Part shown: piece after piece, positions 7,378 to 15,910 of the stretch
How the letters are laid out: the number at the start of each line of letters is the position of its first letter
Position numbering within the stretch: position 1 is the stretch's first letter
NCBI GenBank assembly: GCA_946479905.1
Contig: CAMLIA010000007.1
Span: forward strand, 1-53,673
Reading direction: 5' to 3'
Origin: an uncultured Frankiales bacterium
Lineage (GTDB): Bacteria > Actinomycetota > Actinomycetes > Mycobacteriales > SCTD01
Length of the DNA stretch: 53,673 bases
The notes under the pieces: generated by a model
The model's input: the letters and a program-made list of their open reading frames with translations, nothing else
Databases searched by the model: none
Told to the model about the DNA's origin: nothing
Translations under genes and position numbers: made by a program

Positions 7378-8157
7378 ATGCCGGACATGCCATCCACCAC
7401 CGTTCTCGACCGGTTCTCGCTCACCGGCAAGGTCGCGCTCGTGACCGGCGCCTCGTCCGGGCTGGGGGTCGCCATCGCCCAGTGCCTCGCCGAGGCGGGC
7501 GCCGACGTGGTCCTCGGCGCCCGCAGGCTCGACAGGCTGCAGGAGACGAAGCGCCTCGTCGAGGCCACCGGCCGCCGCGCGCTGGCCGTCCAGACCGACG
7601 TCGTCGACCCCGAGCAGTGCACCGCCATGGTCGCCGCCGCGGTGCAGGAGCTCGGCAAGGTCGACGTGCTCGTCAACAACGCCGGGGTGGGCACGGCCTA
7701 CCCCGCCACCCGCGAGACCCCGGAGCAGTTCCGGAGCGTCATCGACCTCAACCTCAACGGGCAGTACTGGATGGCGCAGGCCTTCGGCCGGGCGGCCACC
7801 GGCGGCGGCTCGATCATCAACATCTCCAGCGTGCTCGGCCTGCGTCCCGGCGGCATCCCGCAGGCGGCCTACGCATCCTCCAAGGCCGGGCTGCTCGGGC
7901 TGACGCGCGACCTGGCCGCGCAGTGGACCGGCCGCAAGGGCATCCGGGTGAACGCCATCTGCCCCGGCTACTTCCCGAGCGAGATGACCGACGAGCTGGA
8001 CCCCCGGGAGGGGGAGATGGTCCGGTCGCTCGCGCCCGCCGGACGCTACGGCGAGCCGTACGAGGTGGGGGACGCCTGCGTCTTCCTCGCCAGTGACGCG
8101 TCGTCGTACATCACCGGCGTCTCGCTGTGCGTCGACGGTGGGCTCGTGATGCCGTGA
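7378..8157 (+). CDS. Short-chain dehydrogenase/reductase (SDR), glucose/ribitol type
   Basis: 259 residues. The classical SDR pattern is complete: cofactor loop TGASSGLG near residue 23, NNAG after VDVLV, the catalytic Ser in INISSVLG, Y165 and K169 in YASSK, and PG in ICPGYF. The C-terminal ITGVSLCVDGGLVMP is typical of 3-oxoacyl-ACP reductase-like or gluconate 5-dehydrogenase-like enzymes. An Arg follows the first strand (GARRL), so NADP(H) is plausible. The substrate is unknown. ATG 7378 is chosen, with ATG 7387 possible. It heads a tight operon with the PhzF and EamA genes, divergent from the MgtE-N/CBS operon across 46 bases. Confidence 0.92.
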   Translation: MPDMPSTTVLDRFSLTGKVALVTGASSGLGVAIAQCLAEAGADVVLGARRLDRLQETKRLVEATGRRALAVQTDVVDPEQCTAMVAAAVQELGKVDVLVNNAGVGTAYPATRETPEQFRSVIDLNLNGQYWMAQAFGRAATGGGSIINISSVLGLRPGGIPQAAYASSKAGLLGLTRDLAAQWTGRKGIRVNAICPGYFPSEMTDELDPREGEMVRSLAPAGRYGEPYEVGDACVFLASDASSYITGVSLCVDGGLVMP

Positions 8158-8990
8158 CCCGGCTCCCCTTCGAGGTCGTCGACGTCTTCACCGACCGTCC
8201 GTTCGCGGGCAACCCGCTCGCGGTCGTGCTCGACGCGGACGACCTCCGGACCGATCAGCTCCAGGCGATCGCCCGCGAGTTCAACCTGAGCGAGACCGCC
8301 TTCCCGCTCCGCGCGCCCGAGGGGGCGACCTACGGCCTGCGGATCTTCACCCCGACGACCGAGCTGCCGTTCGCCGGCCACCCCTCGGTGGGGTCGGCGT
8401 GGCTGCTGCACCGGCTCGGCCGGATCGCCGCCGGCGCGAACGTGCAGGCCTGCGGCGCCGGCCTGCTGCCCGTCGAGGTGTCGGCGGACGGCGCGACCCT
8501 GACCGGCGGTGCGCCGGCGTTGAGCGACCCGCTCGACCCGGCGCCGCTGCTCGCCGCGGTCGGGCTCGCTGCCGACGACCTGGTCGACGCGCCCCGCCGC
8601 GCCGGCGTCGGCATCGACTGGGTCTTCCTCCCGGTGCGGCGGGAGGCCCTGGTGCGGGTGCAGGTCGACGCCGCCGCCGTCGCGGCCGTGCAGGGCACCG
8701 GGATCTCCGTCGTGAGCTGGGACGGTGACGTGGCGAGGAGCCGCGTCTTCCCCGGCGGGGTCGGCGTGCCCGAGGACCCCGCCACCGGCTCGGCCGCGCT
8801 GGCCCTCGGCGTGGTCCGCGCGGTCTCGCTGGACGACGGGGAGCACGGCTTCGTCGTCGAGCAGGGGTACGAGATGGGCCGGCCCTCGACGCTCACCTGC
8901 ACGGTCACGGTCCGGGGCGGCCGCGCGGAGCGCACGACCGTCGCAGGGCGCGTCGTCGCGGTGTCACGGGGCGAGATCGCGGTGCCGTGA
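8154..8990 (+). CDS. PhzF family phenazine biosynthesis-like isomerase/epimerase
   Basis: 278 residues from a GTG that overlaps the SDR stop as GTGA. PhzF hallmarks are present: FEVVDVFTDRPFAGNPLAVV, catalytic Glu in NLSETAF (E47), TELPFAGHPSVGSAW, and GVPEDPATGSAALALG near the C-terminus. The family performs metal-free isomerisations with two similar half-barrels. Outside phenazine clusters the substrates are generally unknown, and there is no other phenazine gene here. Coupling to an SDR and an EamA exporter suggests a small pathway that makes or detoxifies one metabolite and exports it. Confidence 0.92.
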   Translation: MTRLPFEVVDVFTDRPFAGNPLAVVLDADDLRTDQLQAIAREFNLSETAFPLRAPEGATYGLRIFTPTTELPFAGHPSVGSAWLLHRLGRIAAGANVQACGAGLLPVEVSADGATLTGGAPALSDPLDPAPLLAAVGLAADDLVDAPRRAGVGIDWVFLPVRREALVRVQVDAAAVAAVQGTGISVVSWDGDVARSRVFPGGVGVPEDPATGSAALALGVVRAVSLDDGEHGFVVEQGYEMGRPSTLTCTVTVRGGRAERTTVAGRVVAVSRGEIAVP

Positions 8991-9907
8991 CCGTCGACGA
9001 GCAGGGCCACACCGGCGTCGTCCGGCCACCGACCCGAGACCTCGGGCTGATGGCGGTGGCGCTGCTCGCCGTGTCCACGTCGGGACCTCTCATCGCCGCG
9101 ACCGCCGCACCTGCGCTCGCCATCGCCTTCTGGCGCAACGCGATGGGTGGGGCGGTGCTGCTGCCGATCGCGATCGCCCGCAACCGCGCCGAGCTGCGCG
9201 GCCTGTCGTCGCGGGAGCGCCGGCTCGCTCTGCTCGCGGGTCTGCTGCTGGCCCTGCACTTCGCGACCTGGATCCCGGCGATCAGCTACACGTCGGTGGC
9301 CAGCGCCACGGCGCTCGTCGCGACGCAGCCGGTCTGGTCGGCGCTGCTCGGCAGGATCCGCGGCGACCAGGTGAGCGCGCAGGTCTGGCTGGGGATCGCC
9401 GTCGCGCTCTGCGGCGCGGTCCTGCTCACCGGCGCGGATCTGCAGGTGTCGGGCAAGGCGCTGCTGGGCGACGGGCTCGCCGTGCTCGGTGGGGTGTTCG
9501 CCGCGGCCTACATGACAGCCGGCAGCCAGGTGCGCCGATCGGTCTCGACGACGACGTACACCGCCGTCTGCTACTCCACGACGGCGCTGCTGCTGCTCGT
9601 GACCTGCCTGGTCGGGCGCCAGCAGCTCGCCGGCTACGAGGGCCGGGACTGGCTCAAGCTGGTCGCACTGACCGGTGGTGCGCAGCTGCTCGGGCACTCG
9701 GTGTTCAACGTGGTGCTCCGGACGACCAGCCCGACGGTCGTCAGCCTGTCCATCCTCTTCGAGATCCCCGGTGCAGCGGTGATCGCCGCGATCTTCGTGA
9801 AGGGCCAGCACGTCCCGTGGCTGGCCGTCCCGTCCGCTGCGCTGCTCGTCACCGGACTGGCCATCGTCATCCGGGCCAGCACCCGCCCCAGTCTTCCCGT
9901 CGAGTAG
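8987..9907 (+). CDS. EamA/DMT family transporter
   Basis: 306 residues with about ten hydrophobic segments arranged as two EamA repeats (first through LLTGADLQV, second from LLGDGLAVLGGVFAAAYM). Motifs such as FWRNAMGG and FATWIPAISYTSVASATALVATQPVW are typical of drug/metabolite exporters. It acts in the cytoplasmic membrane, and the exported compound is not predictable. The GTG overlaps the PhzF stop as GTGA. The CitE-type lyase starts only nine bases after its stop, so one mRNA may run from the SDR to the acyl-CoA dehydrogenase. Confidence 0.9.
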   Translation: MTVDEQGHTGVVRPPTRDLGLMAVALLAVSTSGPLIAATAAPALAIAFWRNAMGGAVLLPIAIARNRAELRGLSSRERRLALLAGLLLALHFATWIPAISYTSVASATALVATQPVWSALLGRIRGDQVSAQVWLGIAVALCGAVLLTGADLQVSGKALLGDGLAVLGGVFAAAYMTAGSQVRRSVSTTTYTAVCYSTTALLLLVTCLVGRQQLAGYEGRDWLKLVALTGGAQLLGHSVFNVVLRTTSPTVVSLSILFEIPGAAVIAAIFVKGQHVPWLAVPSAALLVTGLAIVIRASTRPSLPVE

Positions 9908-9916
9908 GAGCTCCCC

Positions 9917-10837
9917 TTGCGTGCCAGGCGTTCTGTCCTCGCTGTCCCCGGCAGCGACCCGTACAAGCTGGAGAAGGCGAAGGGCTTCACGAGCGACGCC
10001 GTCCTCCTCGACCTCGAGGACGCCGTCGCCCCCGCCGAGAAGGCACGTGCCCGCGGGCACGTCGTGGCCGCGCTCGCCTCCGGCGGGTGGGGCGACCGGA
10101 CCATGACCGTGCGGGTCAACGACCTGTCCACCCGGCACACCTACCGCGACGTCATCGAGGTCGTGGAGGGTGCCGGCCGGCACCTCGACGCGATCGTCCT
10201 GCCGAAGGTGGAGGGCCGCGAGCACGTCGGGTGGCTCGACCTGCTGCTCACGCAGATCGAGCGGACGATGGGGTACGACGTCGGCAGGATCGGCATCGAA
10301 CCGCAGGTCGAGTCCGGAGCGGGGCTGCTGCGCGCGGCCGAGATCGCCGGCGCCAGCCCACGCGTGCGGTCGCTCGTCTTCGGGCCCGGCGACTTCGCGG
10401 CGGACCTCGGGATGTCGTCGCCCTTCGTCGGGGCCGAGCCCTTCCCCGGGGCGTTCGACACGGCCCTGCTGGGGATCCGTGCTGCCGCCACCGCGGCCGG
10501 GGTGCTCGCGATCGACGGGCCGTGGCAGCGGGTCGCCGACCTCGACGGCTTCCGGGCCCGGGCCGGCCGCAGCGCCGCCCTCGGCTTCGACGGGACCTGG
10601 GTGCTGCACCCCTCGCAGGTCGACGTGGCGCACGAGGCCTTCACCCCGACGCGAGAGGCCTTCGACCGGGCCCGGGAGGTCGTCGCGGCGGTCGAGGAGG
10701 GCCGCGGGGTGGCGATGCTCGGCGACGTGATGGTCGACGAGGCGAGCCGGAAGCTCGCCGCCCGCACCGTGGCCCGCGGACTGGCGGCCGGGATGGGTGA
10801 TGAGACTCACGCCGATCCCGGTGCTACTGGTCAGTAA
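9917..10837 (+). CDS. CitE-type HpcH/HpaI aldolase, CoA ester lyase (beta-methylmalyl-CoA lyase-like)
   Basis: 306 residues. RRSVLAVPGSDPYKLEKA opens the barrel; FTSDAVLLDLEDAVAP holds the LEDA metal motif; IVLPKVEGREHVGWLDLLLTQIE, GIEPQVESGAG and VFGPGDFAADLG follow; LHPSQVDVAHEAFTP ends the core. The sequence is close to the CitE-like lyase I remember from the Streptomyces ethylmalonyl-CoA gene group, beside an acyl-CoA dehydrogenase and a MaoC hydratase. The likely reaction is cleavage of beta-methylmalyl-CoA or malyl-CoA, releasing glyoxylate. TTG 9917 is chosen because GGAG at 9907-9910 lies six bases ahead. It is the second superfamily member in the window and only distantly like the one at 1-778. 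Confidence 0.9.
   Translation: MRARRSVLAVPGSDPYKLEKAKGFTSDAVLLDLEDAVAPAEKARARGHVVAALASGGWGDRTMTVRVNDLSTRHTYRDVIEVVEGAGRHLDAIVLPKVEGREHVGWLDLLLTQIERTMGYDVGRIGIEPQVESGAGLLRAAEIAGASPRVRSLVFGPGDFAADLGMSSPFVGAEPFPGAFDTALLGIRAAATAAGVLAIDGPWQRVADLDGFRARAGRSAALGFDGTWVLHPSQVDVAHEAFTPTREAFDRAREVVAAVEEGRGVAMLGDVMVDEASRKLAARTVARGLAAGMGDETHADPGATGQ
10825..10836. promoter_or_regulatory. Palindrome before the acyl-CoA dehydrogenase gene
   Basis: TACTGGTCAGTA has perfect 5-base arms (TACTG/CAGTA). It covers the end of the CitE-type gene, including most of its stop codon, 45 bases before the dehydrogenase ATG. Its size and symmetry fit a TetR- or FadR-like operator, which often control acyl-CoA dehydrogenase genes. 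Inference only. Confidence 0.4.
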
Positions 10838-10848
10838 CCGATGGAAGA

Positions 10849-10869
10849 CTCGTCCGAAACACTGACGAG
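10849..10869 (+). promoter_or_regulatory. Small hairpin adjoining the ribosome binding site
   Basis: CTCGTC (10849-10854) and GACGAG (10864-10869) are perfect 6-base complements with a 9-base loop. The right arm runs into the GGGAG ribosome binding site of the dehydrogenase gene, so folding could limit its translation. It could equally be chance in GC-rich DNA. Confidence 0.3.
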
Positions 10870-10881
10870 GGAGCACCTGCG

Positions 10882-12084
10882 ATGGGACGCCTTGCCGGCA
10901 CCGAGGGCCTGACCGAGATCCAGACCGAGATCCTGTCGGCGGTCCGCACCTTCGTGGACAAGGAGATCATCCCCTACGCCACGGAGCTCGAGCACAAGGA
11001 CGAGTTCCCCGAGGCGATCGTCGAGGGCATGAAGGAGATGGGGCTGTTCGGCCTCATGATCCCGGAGGAGTACGGCGGCCTCGGTGAGTCGCTGCTCACC
11101 TACGCCCTCGTCGTCGAGGAGATCGCCCGCGGCTGGATGAGCGTCTCCGGCGTCATCAACACCCACTTCATCGTGGCCTACATGCTCAAGCAGCACGGCA
11201 CCCAGGAGCAGAAGGACCGGCTGCTGCCCAAGATGGCGACCGGCGAGGTCCGCGGGGCCTTCTCGATGAGCGAGCCGCACTGCGGGTCCGACGTCGCCGC
11301 CATCCGCTCCAAGGGCGTCCAGGACGGGGACGAGTGGGTGCTGGACGGCCAGAAGATGTGGCTGACCAACGGCGCTCGCGCCGGCGTCGTCGCGACCCTC
11401 GTCCGCACCGACGAGGGCGGGGACTCCGTCTACAAGAACATGACGACGTTCCTGCTGGAGAAGGAGCCCGGCTTCGGGCAGACGGCTCCGGGCGTCACCA
11501 TCCCCGGCAAGATCGACAAGATGGGCTACAAGGGCGTCGAGACCACCGAGATGGTGCTCGAGGGCGCCCGGGTCCCCGCGTCGGCGATCCTCGGTGGCGA
11601 GGCCGGCAGGGGCAAGGGCTTCTACCAGATGATGGACGGCGTCGAGGTCGGCCGCGTCAACGTCGCCGCCCGTGCCTGCGGCATCGCGATCCGGGCCTTC
11701 GAGCTCGCGATCGGGTACGCCCAGCAGCGCCACACCTTCGGCAAGCCGCTCACCGGCCACCAGGCCATCCAGTTCAAGCTCGCCGAGATGGCGACCAAGG
11801 TCGAGGCCGCGCACGCCCTCATGGTCAACGCCGCGCGGCTCAAGGACGCCGGCAAGCGCAACGACGTCGAGGCCGGCATGGCGAAGCTGCTCGCGTCGGA
11901 GTACTGCGCCGAGGTCACCCAGGAGGCCTTCCGCATCCACGGCGGCTACGGCTACGCCAAGGAGTACGAGATCGAGCGGCTGATGCGCGAGGCGCCGTTC
12001 CTGCTCATCGGCGAGGGCACGTCCGAGATCCAGAAGACCATCATCAGCCGCGGCCTGCTCAAGGACTACGCCCTCAAGTCCTGA
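10882..12084 (+). CDS. Acyl-CoA dehydrogenase (ethylmalonyl-CoA locus type)
   Basis: 400 residues, standard length. N-terminal helical domain (EIIPYATELEHKDEFPEAIV), LFGLMIPEEYGGLGESLLTYAL, the FAD signature RGAFSMSEPHCGSDV, KMWLTNGARAG, and the C-terminal QRHTFGKPLTGHQAIQFKLAEMATKVEAA then FRIHGGYGYAKEYEIERLMREAP and IGEGTSEIQK. It matches closely the dehydrogenase I remember next to the CitE and MaoC genes in Streptomyces, where methylsuccinyl-CoA is a proposed substrate. It lacks the long N-terminal extension of proteobacterial Mcd. A clear AGGGAG site precedes the ATG. Flavoenzyme passing electrons to ETF; the substrate is inferred from context. Confidence 0.93.
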   Translation: MGRLAGTEGLTEIQTEILSAVRTFVDKEIIPYATELEHKDEFPEAIVEGMKEMGLFGLMIPEEYGGLGESLLTYALVVEEIARGWMSVSGVINTHFIVAYMLKQHGTQEQKDRLLPKMATGEVRGAFSMSEPHCGSDVAAIRSKGVQDGDEWVLDGQKMWLTNGARAGVVATLVRTDEGGDSVYKNMTTFLLEKEPGFGQTAPGVTIPGKIDKMGYKGVETTEMVLEGARVPASAILGGEAGRGKGFYQMMDGVEVGRVNVAARACGIAIRAFELAIGYAQQRHTFGKPLTGHQAIQFKLAEMATKVEAAHALMVNAARLKDAGKRNDVEAGMAKLLASEYCAEVTQEAFRIHGGYGYAKEYEIERLMREAPFLLIGEGTSEIQKTIISRGLLKDYALKS

Positions 12085-12168
12085 CCGGGGCAGCAGCGGT
12101 GACGCAACGCGGCAGGAACACCCTGGTCGGCGTCGAAGAGCGCGGGTGACGCCCCCGGAGGTCCCCCC

Positions 12169-14310
12169 ATGCGCCTGTCCCGCGCTCTCGTCGCCCTGGC
12201 TGCCGCAGCCGCCGTCCTGCCGTTCGTGCCCAGCTCGTCGGCCACGGCGAACCCCGTCAGCCTGACGGTCGCGTCCAGCCGCCCCGACCTGATCAGCGGC
12301 GGCGACGCCCTGGTCGAGGTGCACGGCGTCAGCTCCGCGCGCGGGCTCGTGCTGCAGACGATGGGGGTCGACGCGCCCGCCGACGTGCACGTGCGGTGGG
12401 GGGTCGACCACGGCCGCGTCCTCGGGCTGGCGAGCGGCATCCGCGGCTACCTGCTGCTGACGACACCGCGGGGGAAGGTCCGGCTCGCGGTGCAGGACCA
12501 CCCGATCGGCGGACCGGTGTTCGCCGGGCCGCAGATCCAGCCGTGGACGTGCGCTGCGGGCACCCACGGGCCGCAGTGCAACGCCGCGCCCGTCTACACC
12601 TACAAGTACCTGCCGGCCGGCGTCGATGCGACACCCGGCCAGGCCGTGGGCAACCAGTCGCCGCTGCAGGACTACGACCCGGCCAGCCCGCCGCCCGCGC
12701 CGCTCGTCGCGACGACCACGACGCAGACCGGCGCGACGGTGCCGTTCATCGTGCGCACCGAGACCGGCTACATGGACCGCGACCAGTACTCGATCTCCGC
12801 GCTGTTCCAGCCCGGCAAGCGGTGGGACGGGACGACGCCGCAGCCCCAGTTCAACCACAAGCTCGTCCTCACCCACGGCGCGTCCTGCGACACCGAGTAC
12901 AAGACGGCCACGGCGCCGGACACCCTCAACGTCGCCGCCCTCGGAGCCGGGTTCGTGGTCGCGAGCCACGCGCTGGACAACGCGGGCCACGACTGCAACC
13001 TGGCGGTGCAGGCCGAGGCGCTGTACATGACCAAGGAGCGGGTCATCGAGCAGTACGGCACGCTGCGGTACACGATCGGTTCCGGTTGCTCGGGTGGCTC
13101 GCTCGTGCAGCAGCAGGTGGCCAACGCCTACCCGGGCATGTACCAGGGCATCTCGCCGCAGTGCTCGTTCACCGACGCCTGGAGCAGCGCGCAGCAGTAC
13201 GTCGACTACGTCATGCTGCTCGCGTACTTCAAGGACCCCTCGCGCTGGACGCCCGGCACGACCTGGGATCCCGTCGCGATCAGCCAGGTCCTCGGGCACC
13301 CGAACGTCGCGAACCCGCTGACCTTCACGACCGCCATCCCCAACAGCTCCGACCCGTCGCGGTCCTGCCCCGGCGTGCCCGCCGACAAGGTCTACGACCC
13401 CGCGAAGAACCCCAAGGGCGTCAAGTGCACCTTGCAGGACTACGCCGTGAACATGTTCGGCAAGCGCCCTGACGGCTTCGCCAACCGCGGCCTCGGCAAC
13501 GTCGGCATCCAGTACGGCCTCGCGGGGCTGCGGAACGGGCTCATCAGCCCCGCGCAGTTCGCCGACCTCAACGCCCACCTCGGCGGCATCGACATCCAGG
13601 GCAACATCTCGAGCACGCGGCTGGCCGGCGACCCGGCCGGGCTGCGGCGGGTCTACTCCACCGGTGCTGTCGACAGCGCCAACAACCTCGACAAGGTGGC
13701 CATCATCGACCTGCGAGGTCCCGACCCGGGCGCGTTCCACGACGTCTACCGCACCTACTCGCTGCGGGCGCGGCTGCTGCGCAACTTCGGCACCGCGGCC
13801 AACCAGGTGCTGTGGCGCGGGCAGGTCCCGCTGCTCGGCGACGGCAACTACGTCGACCAGGCGATCTTCGCCCTCGACACCTGGCTGGACCGCGTCGACC
13901 GCGACACGAGCAGCCGCCCGCTCGCGAAGAAGATCATCGCGGACAAGCCGAGCGACATCGGCGAGCGCTGCACCGACGGCGCCGGTCAGTCGCTGCCGGG
14001 CGAGGTCTGCGACGAGACCGTCGCCGCCTACGCCTCGCCGCGCATCGCCGCCGGCGGTCCGCTGACCGACGACGTGATGCAGTGCCAGCTCAAGCCGCTG
14101 CGACGCGACGACTACAACGTCACCTTCACGGCCTCGGAGTGGGCGTCGCTCCGGAAGGCGTACCCGCACGGTGTCTGCGACTACTCGAAGCCGGGCGTCG
14201 CGCAGCGTGGTGCGACCGGCTGGCTGACCTACCAGGACAGCAACGGCGGGGTCGTCTACGGCGGCCGTCCGATGGGCCCGGTCCCGACCAGCACCGTCGC
14301 CGCGAGGTGA
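12169..14310 (+). CDS. Secreted DUF6351-like alpha/beta hydrolase-fold protein
   Basis: 713 residues. Residues 1-28 form a signal peptide (MRLSRALVALAAAAAVLPF ending near ATA), so the protein is exported. The middle carries HKLVLTHGASCDTEYK, VVASHALDNAGHDCNLAVQAE, and the elbow GSGCSGGS at 304-311 followed by QQQVANAYPGMYQGISPQCSF. This resembles tannase-like or DUF6351 hydrolases. In GCSGG the serine would be the nucleophile. There are many cysteines (for example CTDGAGQSLPGEVCDE), as expected for an extracellular protein with disulphides. The substrate is unknown. GGAGG lies eight bases before the ATG. It is placed between ethylmalonyl-CoA-type genes without an obvious functional link. Confidence 0.8.
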   Translation: MRLSRALVALAAAAAVLPFVPSSSATANPVSLTVASSRPDLISGGDALVEVHGVSSARGLVLQTMGVDAPADVHVRWGVDHGRVLGLASGIRGYLLLTTPRGKVRLAVQDHPIGGPVFAGPQIQPWTCAAGTHGPQCNAAPVYTYKYLPAGVDATPGQAVGNQSPLQDYDPASPPPAPLVATTTTQTGATVPFIVRTETGYMDRDQYSISALFQPGKRWDGTTPQPQFNHKLVLTHGASCDTEYKTATAPDTLNVAALGAGFVVASHALDNAGHDCNLAVQAEALYMTKERVIEQYGTLRYTIGSGCSGGSLVQQQVANAYPGMYQGISPQCSFTDAWSSAQQYVDYVMLLAYFKDPSRWTPGTTWDPVAISQVLGHPNVANPLTFTTAIPNSSDPSRSCPGVPADKVYDPAKNPKGVKCTLQDYAVNMFGKRPDGFANRGLGNVGIQYGLAGLRNGLISPAQFADLNAHLGGIDIQGNISSTRLAGDPAGLRRVYSTGAVDSANNLDKVAIIDLRGPDPGAFHDVYRTYSLRARLLRNFGTAANQVLWRGQVPLLGDGNYVDQAIFALDTWLDRVDRDTSSRPLAKKIIADKPSDIGERCTDGAGQSLPGEVCDETVAAYASPRIAAGGPLTDDVMQCQLKPLRRDDYNVTFTASEWASLRKAYPHGVCDYSKPGVAQRGATGWLTYQDSNGGVVYGGRPMGPVPTSTVAAR

Positions 14311-14312
14311 CC

Positions 14313-14318
14313 TAGGTT
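14313..14318 (+). promoter_or_regulatory. -10 box TAGGTT of a leaderless transcript
   Basis: TAGGTT lies six bases before the GTG of the SUFU-domain gene at 14325, and there is no Shine-Dalgarno sequence between. The geometry fits leaderless initiation of the SUFU/DUF2332/DCC operon. Confidence 0.5.
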
Positions 14319-14324
14319 GGGCGG

Positions 14325-14885
14325 GTGCCGTCCGAGGAGCTGCTGACCCTCGTCGAGCGCCACCTGGTCAGGCAGCTCGGTCACGACAGCGGCCGGGCGT
14401 CGGTCAGCTTCCTGGGTGCCGACGCCATCGAGGTGCTCCGGTTCGGACCCGACCACGACGCGCTGGTGCGCTACGCCACGGTCGGCATGTCGCGCCACCC
14501 GATGAGCGGCGGCTCCGAGCTCACGACCGAAGGTCCGCGGGCGGAGCTGGTGCTGTCGGTCCGGGGCACCCACGACACGGTGCTCCGGCGGCTCGCTGCG
14601 CTCGCTGCCAGCCCGGCGATGGAGGGTCTCGTCATCACCCCAGGCGCGGGCCTCGACATCGGCGAGCCGCTGTGGGACGGGAGCCGCTTCACCGCAGTGC
14701 TCGTCGGCGAACCCGGCGGCCTGGTCCCCGACCTCGACGAGGTGCAGTTCTACCCGCTCCTGCCCATGACCCCGAACGAGGCGGCCTGGAAGCGGGTGCA
14801 CGGTGCCGCGGCGCTCGAGGAGCGCTGGCTGGCCCAGGGCTGCGACCTGCGCGATCCTTCCCGCGCCGAGGCGGCGCTCGGGTGA
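14325..14885 (+). CDS. Suppressor-of-fused (SUFU) domain protein
   Basis: 186 residues. The C-terminal half has the bacterial SUFU-domain pattern: DEVQFYPLLPMTPNEAAWKRVHGAAALEERW. The N-terminal half contains FGPDHDALVRYATVGMSRHPM and LVLSVRGTHDTVLRRLAALA. Bacterial SUFU-domain proteins are often immunity-like or regulatory; no function is established for this type. GTG 14325 is the start, with a TAGGTT box just upstream. The next gene overlaps by four bases (GTGA), so a shared task with the DUF2332 and DCC proteins is likely. Confidence 0.8.
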   Translation: MPSEELLTLVERHLVRQLGHDSGRASVSFLGADAIEVLRFGPDHDALVRYATVGMSRHPMSGGSELTTEGPRAELVLSVRGTHDTVLRRLAALAASPAMEGLVITPGAGLDIGEPLWDGSRFTAVLVGEPGGLVPDLDEVQFYPLLPMTPNEAAWKRVHGAAALEERWLAQGCDLRDPSRAEAALG

Positions 14886-15910
14886 CCAGCTTCCTCGACC
14901 GGATGCGGCTGCAGGCAGAGCAGTGCCGGCTGATGGGCAGCCCGCTCACCGGCGCGCTGCTCGAGGGCGCGGCGACCGACCTCGAGCGCGGCGGGGTGGT
15001 GGCCGAGGTCGTGCAGGCCTACCTCGACCTGCCGAGGGGAGAGGTCCCGTCGCTGCGGTTCGCCGGCGCGATGCACCGGCTCGTGCTGCAGCGCCGGGCC
15101 CCCGAGCTGGCACTGCACTACCCGAGCGTCGGCGGCACCGCCCCCGTCGAGCAGCTCTGGCCGGCCGCTGAGCGGACCTGTCGACAGCACGTCGCGGAGC
15201 TGCAGCGGCTGATGGCGCGCACCGTGCAGACCAACGAGGTCGGGCGCTCCGCCGTGCTGTTCGGCGCACTGGGGATGATCGGCGGCCCGGTGCGCCTGCT
15301 GGAGGTGGGCGCCTCGGCCGGCCTGAACCTGCGATGCGACCACTTCGCCTACCAGTCAGGCGATCTCGTCGTCGGCGACGCGGCGAGTCCCGTCGTGATC
15401 CCTGACGCGTGGGAGACCCCGCCGCCCGCCCGGCGCGAGTTCCGCGTCGTCGAGCGGCACGGCTGCGACCCCAACCCGCTCGACCCGACGACCACCGACG
15501 GCCGGTTGACGCTGACGTCGTACGTCTGGGCCGACCAGGTCGCCCGCCTCGAGCGGCTCCGCGGTGCCCTGGACGTCGCCTCGCGGGTGCCCGCCAGGGT
15601 CGAGCGGGCCGGTGCGCTGGAGTTCCTCACCCGCGAGCTGGCCGCGGCGCGCGACGACGTCACGACGGTCGTGTGGCACAGCGTGGTCTGGCAGTACATC
15701 GACCCTGCCGAGCGTGACGCCGTCGAGCAGCTCCTCGCTGCCACCCCGCACCCGGTCGTCCGGCTCGGCCTCGAGCCGGAGGCGGTGGGGGACGACTACG
15801 CCTTCCGCCTGCAGGCGACGACCTACCCGTCCGGTCGACGGGTCCACCTCGCCGACGCCCTGGGTCACGGCCCGCCCGTTCGGTGGACCGGTGCGACGAT
15901 GGGGCCGTGA
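14882..15910 (+). CDS. DUF2332 domain protein
   Basis: 342 residues. Motifs include SPLTGALLEGAATDLERGG, RLLEVGASAGLNLRCDHF (a methyltransferase-like glycine loop), GCDPNPLDP, LTSYVWADQVARLERLRGAL, TTVVWHSVVWQYI and a C-terminal LADALGHGPPVRW. This is the DUF2332 pattern; the LLEVGASAGLN part resembles motif I of S-adenosylmethionine-dependent methyltransferases, but activity is not known. It is coupled by GTGA overlaps to the SUFU gene before and the DCC gene after. Confidence 0.85.
   Translation: MTSFLDRMRLQAEQCRLMGSPLTGALLEGAATDLERGGVVAEVVQAYLDLPRGEVPSLRFAGAMHRLVLQRRAPELALHYPSVGGTAPVEQLWPAAERTCRQHVAELQRLMARTVQTNEVGRSAVLFGALGMIGGPVRLLEVGASAGLNLRCDHFAYQSGDLVVGDAASPVVIPDAWETPPPARREFRVVERHGCDPNPLDPTTTDGRLTLTSYVWADQVARLERLRGALDVASRVPARVERAGALEFLTRELAAARDDVTTVVWHSVVWQYIDPAERDAVEQLLAATPHPVVRLGLEPEAVGDDYAFRLQATTYPSGRRVHLADALGHGPPVRWTGATMGP

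Noticed and set aside
8154..8990. PhzF as evidence for a phenazine cluster
   Set aside because: No other phenazine gene (PhzA/B/D/E/G-like) is nearby, and PhzF homologues are common outside such clusters.
10831..14169. Minus-strand open frame of over 1100 codons opposite the dehydrogenase and DUF6351 genes
   Set aside because: It is an antisense shadow in GC-rich DNA: low-complexity Arg/Val/Leu/Gly translation, no domain, and two well-conserved genes lie on the plus strand.
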